Positions 5,868 to 7,876 of a DNA stretch of 7,876 bases are shown one piece after another. The notes beneath the pieces were generated by a model, which made no database searches, was not told the origin of the DNA, and saw nothing but the letters and a program-made list of their open reading frames with translations. Source of the stretch: Gammaproteobacteria bacterium (lineage in GTDB: Bacteria; Pseudomonadota; Gammaproteobacteria; Chromatiales; Sedimenticolaceae); NCBI GenBank assembly GCA_020445245.1, contig JAGRHB010000076.1:1-7876 (forward strand), read 5' to 3'. The translations under genes and the position numbers were made by a program. Position 1 is the first letter of the stretch. Each line of letters opens with the position of its first letter.

Positions 5868-6131
5868 ATGAAAACTCAGGCTGCCGTTCTGGCGGTGCTG
5901 TGCGTGTTTGCCGGTTCGAGCATCGCATCTTCCGATGCCGTCATTTACCCCACCAACGCCATTGACGACAGCGATCCCCAGGTCGCTGCCTTCTACATGG
6001 GTCAGTGTGAAAACTGGGCCAACGAGCGTGGCCTGGCCGGGCTTGAGAAACAGAATTATGTCGACGGTTGCCGGGCCAATGGGCCGGCTATCTGGCCATT
6101 CGGTACCGTGGAGCCGAGCGGCGGCGAGTAA
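5868..6131 (+). CDS. Small secreted protein with two cysteines, function unknown
   Basis: An 87-aa product with a clear Sec signal peptide (MKTQAAVLAVLCVFAGSSIA, cleavage near residues 20-24), predicting a mature periplasmic protein of about 65 residues. The mature part contains AAFYMGQCENWANERGL and YVDGCRANG; C47 and C68 are the only cysteines outside the signal and probably form one disulfide around a short helical hairpin. The pattern (tyrosine, CxxWA, 20 residues, then C) resembles small hypothetical exported proteins of gammaproteobacteria. ATG 5868 is chosen over the longer frame from 5772 because it gives a signal peptide and has GGAG (5855-5858) upstream. Transcription ends at the terminator at 6170-6196. 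No partner gene is evident. Confidence 0.82.
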   Translation: MKTQAAVLAVLCVFAGSSIASSDAVIYPTNAIDDSDPQVAAFYMGQCENWANERGLAGLEKQNYVDGCRANGPAIWPFGTVEPSGGE

Positions 6132-6147
6132 ACCTGTACTCGCATTG

Positions 6148-6161
6148 GGCCCTTCGGGGCC
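6148..6161. repeat. Small TTCG-tetraloop hairpin
   Basis: GGCCC (6148-6152), loop TTCG, GGGCC (6157-6161). UUCG loops are unusually stable in RNA. It sits 17 nt after the stop of the secreted-protein gene and just ahead of the main terminator, probably as part of the 3' end structure. Confidence 0.45.
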
Positions 6162-6169
6162 AGGTGAAG

Positions 6170-6196
6170 ACCCCAGCCACCAGGCTGGGGTTTTTT
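6170..6196 (+). terminator. Intrinsic (Rho-independent) terminator
   Basis: CCCCAGCC (6171-6178), a 4-nt loop ACCA and GGCTGGGG (6183-6190) form a perfect 8-bp G-C-rich stem (9 bp counting A6170-T6191), followed at once by six T residues (6191-6196). It ends transcription of the small secreted-protein gene, 38 nt after its stop. On the minus strand only a short TCTT follows, so termination of the convergent rhodanese gene would be weaker. Confidence 0.93.
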
Positions 6197-6221
6197 CTGC
6201 ACACCGGTGCCACCGCCGGTG

Positions 6222-6776
6222 CTAGTCCAGCGCCGCCGGGCCGGCGGCACCGGCCCGGCGCGCGGTACCTCCTGCCACAAGGTCGCGGTGGCGTGGCCGG
6301 AGTCTTTGGGGAGGCCCCGACTGCTCGGCACTGACGCGTGCAGTGAACAGTATGTCCACCCGATCCGGGTCCAGCACAGTGCCGTCGGCATCGAGCAACG
6401 GCTGCTCGAAGTCATTCCAACCCCGCAGGCCGGTTTTCAGCGATGCGACGTCGCCGAACCCCAGCAGGCCCAGGGTGTGGGCGGCGAGGACGCTGCGGTT
6501 GCCCGACCGACAGATCACGATCACCCGGCGGTTTCGCGCGACGACCAGCTCGGTCTCGGTCTCCTCATAGCCGTAGTCTGCCGCGATCTCCAGGACCCCG
6601 CGGGGCACATTGATCGAACCTGCAATGTGTGCGGCAGCAAACTCGTGCGGACAACGGATATCCAGCAGCAAAGGCGTCACCCCGCCCTCGATCTCATCCA
6701 CGAGATCCCAGGGGAACACCTCTTCGACCTGGCCAGCGAGATCCCTGACCATGGTGAGGTAAGTCTGTCGCTGCAT
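6222..6776 (-). CDS. Rhodanese-domain protein (sulfurtransferase-like)
   Basis: A 184-aa cytoplasmic protein with one rhodanese domain at about residues 20-125: LLLDIRCPHEFAAAHIAGS (36-54, the classical D-R-x-x-x-E-F...H-I-x-G-S pattern), INVPRG (55-60) and the active-site loop VICRSGNRS (87-95) with catalytic Cys89. Such proteins carry sulfane sulfur as a persulfide on this cysteine; the donor and acceptor are not deducible here. The start at 6776 has AAGGAG (6783-6788 as ctcctt) 6 nt upstream, while the longer frame back to 7619 is antisense to the yjdF-like gene and rejected. Residues about 150-184 (QRLRPRHRDLVAGG...) are low-complexity and Arg/Ala-rich, and the last codons coincide with the GC-rich hairpin at 6234-6260, suggesting a recently extended C-terminus. 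Divergent from the membrane-protein gene. Confidence 0.92.
   Translation of the reverse strand: MQRQTYLTMVRDLAGQVEEVFPWDLVDEIEGGVTPLLLDIRCPHEFAAAHIAGSINVPRGVLEIAADYGYEETETELVVARNRRVIVICRSGNRSVLAAHTLGLLGFGDVASLKTGLRGWNDFEQPLLDADGTVLDPDRVDILFTARVSAEQSGPPQRLRPRHRDLVAGGTARRAGAAGPAALD
6234..6260. repeat. GC-only hairpin with 11-bp arms inside the rhodanese 3' end
   Basis: CGCCGGGCCGG (6234-6244) and CCGGCCCGGCG (6250-6260) are exact reverse complements with loop CGGCA; every paired base is G or C. It encodes part of the final RRAGAAGP residues of the rhodanese protein on the minus strand. No T-run follows on either side. Confidence 0.7.
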
Positions 6777-6857
6777 TGCCTGCTCCTTTTCGTTTCGCCG
6801 CCGACCCGAGAGTTTCCGGTCGCCCTGACGGTTCGCGCAGTAAGCCAATTTCGCCAC

Positions 6858-6881
6858 AGTCAACTCCATGCGAACTGTCAA
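6858..6881 (-). promoter_or_regulatory. Paired TTGAC boxes upstream of the rhodanese gene
   Basis: On the minus strand TTGACA (6876-6881) and TTGACT (6858-6863) occur 18 nt apart, 80-105 nt upstream of the start codon at 6776. TTGACA is a consensus -35, but no good -10 follows at 16-18 nt. They could be a -35 plus a binding repeat, or a direct-repeat operator. Confidence 0.25.
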
Positions 6882-7010
6882 TCGCGGATGCACAAGTGGT
6901 CGGAGAAAGCGAAGACGAAACCCCAGGGCCGACCAGGTTTCGGCAGCAATCCGCGAGACCCCGGCCGTTGATACCGAGCAGCGCGGCCTGTTTCGCGCGA
7001 TCATGCGCCT

Positions 7011-7616
7011 ATGGAAAAACGCTTTCGTGACAATCGATTTCTGCAACTCTTGCTGCTTTGGCTTGGCGGCCTGTGGATCGTCACCGCGATCGAGCCGTTC
7101 GACCGCCGTGACTGGTTGCTCGAGAACCTGCTGGTCTTCATCTACGGTGCCCTGCTGCTGCTCACCTATCGCCGCTTCGCGTTCTCCAACCTTTCGTATG
7201 GCCTGTTCGGCATTTTTCTCAGCCTGCACCTGGTGGGCGCGCATTACACCTACGCCGAGACACCGTTCGGGTTCTGGTTGCAGGATCAGTTCGAGCTTTC
7301 GCGCAACCACTACGACCGCATCGTGCATTTCTCGTTCGGCCTGCTGATCGCCTACCCGTTCCGCGAGCTGTTGATCCGGGGCGCCGGTGTGAAACCCCAG
7401 TGGTCCTATCTGATGGTGGTGATCACAGTGTTCGGGTTCAGTGGCTTCTACGAGGCGCTGGAGGCCGTCGTTGCCGTCGTTGTCAGCCCGGAGCTCGGGG
7501 CGGCCTATCTGGGCACCCAGGGCGACGAGTGGGATGCGCAGAAGGACACTGCGCTGGCCGGATGCGGCGCGATCGTGTCGATGGCGGTCACGCGGGTGCT
7601 GGCGCGGGTGTTGTAG
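7011..7616 (+). CDS. yjdF: DUF2238 inner-membrane protein (YjdF-like)
   Basis: A 201-aa hydrophobic protein with about six predicted membrane helices (roughly residues 10-27, 36-52, 61-78, 102-122, 131-157 and 180-199). It has the conserved blocks of the DUF2238/YjdF family: LHLVGAHYTY (72-81), RNHYDRIVHFSFGLL (98-112), the YEALEA segment (147-152) and AAYLGTQGDEWDAQKDTALA (164-183). Length matches Escherichia coli YjdF (about 210 aa). The conserved His, Asp and Glu residues near membrane faces suggest an enzymatic or metal-binding centre, but no function is established. ATG 7011 is used because it opens the family N-terminus; it has no clear Shine-Dalgarno, and the ATG at 7003 is out of frame. 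Divergent from the rhodanese gene with a 234-nt gap. The symbol is by similarity only. Confidence 0.88.
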   Translation: MEKRFRDNRFLQLLLLWLGGLWIVTAIEPFDRRDWLLENLLVFIYGALLLLTYRRFAFSNLSYGLFGIFLSLHLVGAHYTYAETPFGFWLQDQFELSRNHYDRIVHFSFGLLIAYPFRELLIRGAGVKPQWSYLMVVITVFGFSGFYEALEAVVAVVVSPELGAAYLGTQGDEWDAQKDTALAGCGAIVSMAVTRVLARVL

Positions 7617-7876
7617 CATGGCCGCGCGATGTTGAACATTGCCCCAATGTCGTGCAATAAAGGCAGCGCATTCGAACGGAATTCAAGTGGTCGCCCGCTG
7701 TGCCGCTAAGCACCGCTCAGCGAAAATCGTCGCTGGTCAGTGCCCGGCTGGTTCGTTGTTCCCCCAAACTCAAGGACGATTCAGTGCACTGCAGGAACCC
7801 AGGGAGGGTCGCAGGGGGCACTCGAGTGCATCTGTCCGTGATCCGGGAAACCTGGTGTGCCGTGATGCGCGGAGCT
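7617..7876. other. Unassigned right-edge segment with palindromes and a short direct repeat
   Basis: No recognisable gene. A small hairpin (ACATTG/CAATGT, 7636-7650) lies just past the yjdF-like stop but lacks a T-run. Further on are the palindromes CAGTGCACTG (about 7783-7792) and GCACTCGAGTGC (7818-7829), and the near-repeat CCGTGATCCG (7836-7845) / CCGTGATGCG (7860-7869), 24 nt apart. One plus frame stays open from about 7687 to the edge, but its composition and lack of a ribosome site do not support a gene. Confidence 0.4.

Noticed and set aside
6777..7619. Minus-strand extension of the rhodanese frame to 465 aa
   Set aside because: The extra N-terminal part is antisense to the DUF2238 gene and low-complexity; ATG 6776 has a good ribosome site and starts the family-like protein.
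1..7876. CRISPR array, tRNA or rRNA genes
   Set aside because: No regularly spaced repeats and no tRNA- or rRNA-like conserved sequence seen on either strand.
1..7876. Cloned restriction fragment (starts AATTC, ends GAGCT)
   Set aside because: Internal GAATTC (about 5819 and 7679) and GAGCTC (about 7493) sites are present, so the ends are probably coincidental.

Overview
The window looks like a piece of a fairly GC-rich proteobacterial chromosome, most likely gammaproteobacterial. This is inferred from codon use, Shine-Dalgarno-type ribosome sites and the gene families present, not from a marker gene. Left of about 4.1 kb it reads as an accessory region; right of that it reads as ordinary chromosomal housekeeping genes.

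Accessory part (1-4110). A plus-strand gene ends at the left edge and runs tail to tail into a minus-strand coiled-coil ORF (71-487) that appears to have lost its N-terminus. Upstream of that ORF on the same strand is an intact 57-aa basic protein gene (584-757) with a strong ribosome binding site. Divergent from this pair is a two-gene plus-strand operon: an Xre-type helix-turn-helix protein fused to an ImmA/IrrE (COG2856) zinc-peptidase domain (891-1955), overlapping by 14 nt a PIN-domain ribonuclease gene (1942-2442). This is the layout of a type II toxin-antitoxin module with a protease-domain antitoxin. The shared intergenic region carries a perfect 9-bp inverted repeat that overlaps candidate promoters and is the likely operator. 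After about 480 nt without a convincing gene comes a decayed left end of an IS3-family element. Its orfA has a probable 1-bp frameshift, a nonsense codon and a missing 3' part. A secreted alpha/beta hydrolase gene of visibly lower GC (3187-3984, minus) follows, and then a 65-bp segment bounded by 12-bp inverted repeats.

Chromosomal part (4111-7616). This holds a 513-aa SAM-dependent methyltransferase with the fold found next to 'methyltransferase regulatory' domains (minus), a divergent small secreted two-cysteine protein (plus) ending at a textbook intrinsic terminator, a rhodanese-domain protein (minus) whose 3' end contains a very GC-rich hairpin, and a divergent DUF2238/YjdF-like inner-membrane protein (plus). 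The last 260 nt hold no gene I can recognise, only palindromes and a short direct repeat.

The best candidate for an interesting system is the divergent locus at 71-2442: the Xre-ImmA/PIN pair and the small basic protein share one palindromic control region. The toxin-antitoxin type is a known class. The association with the 57-aa protein is what would need checking.
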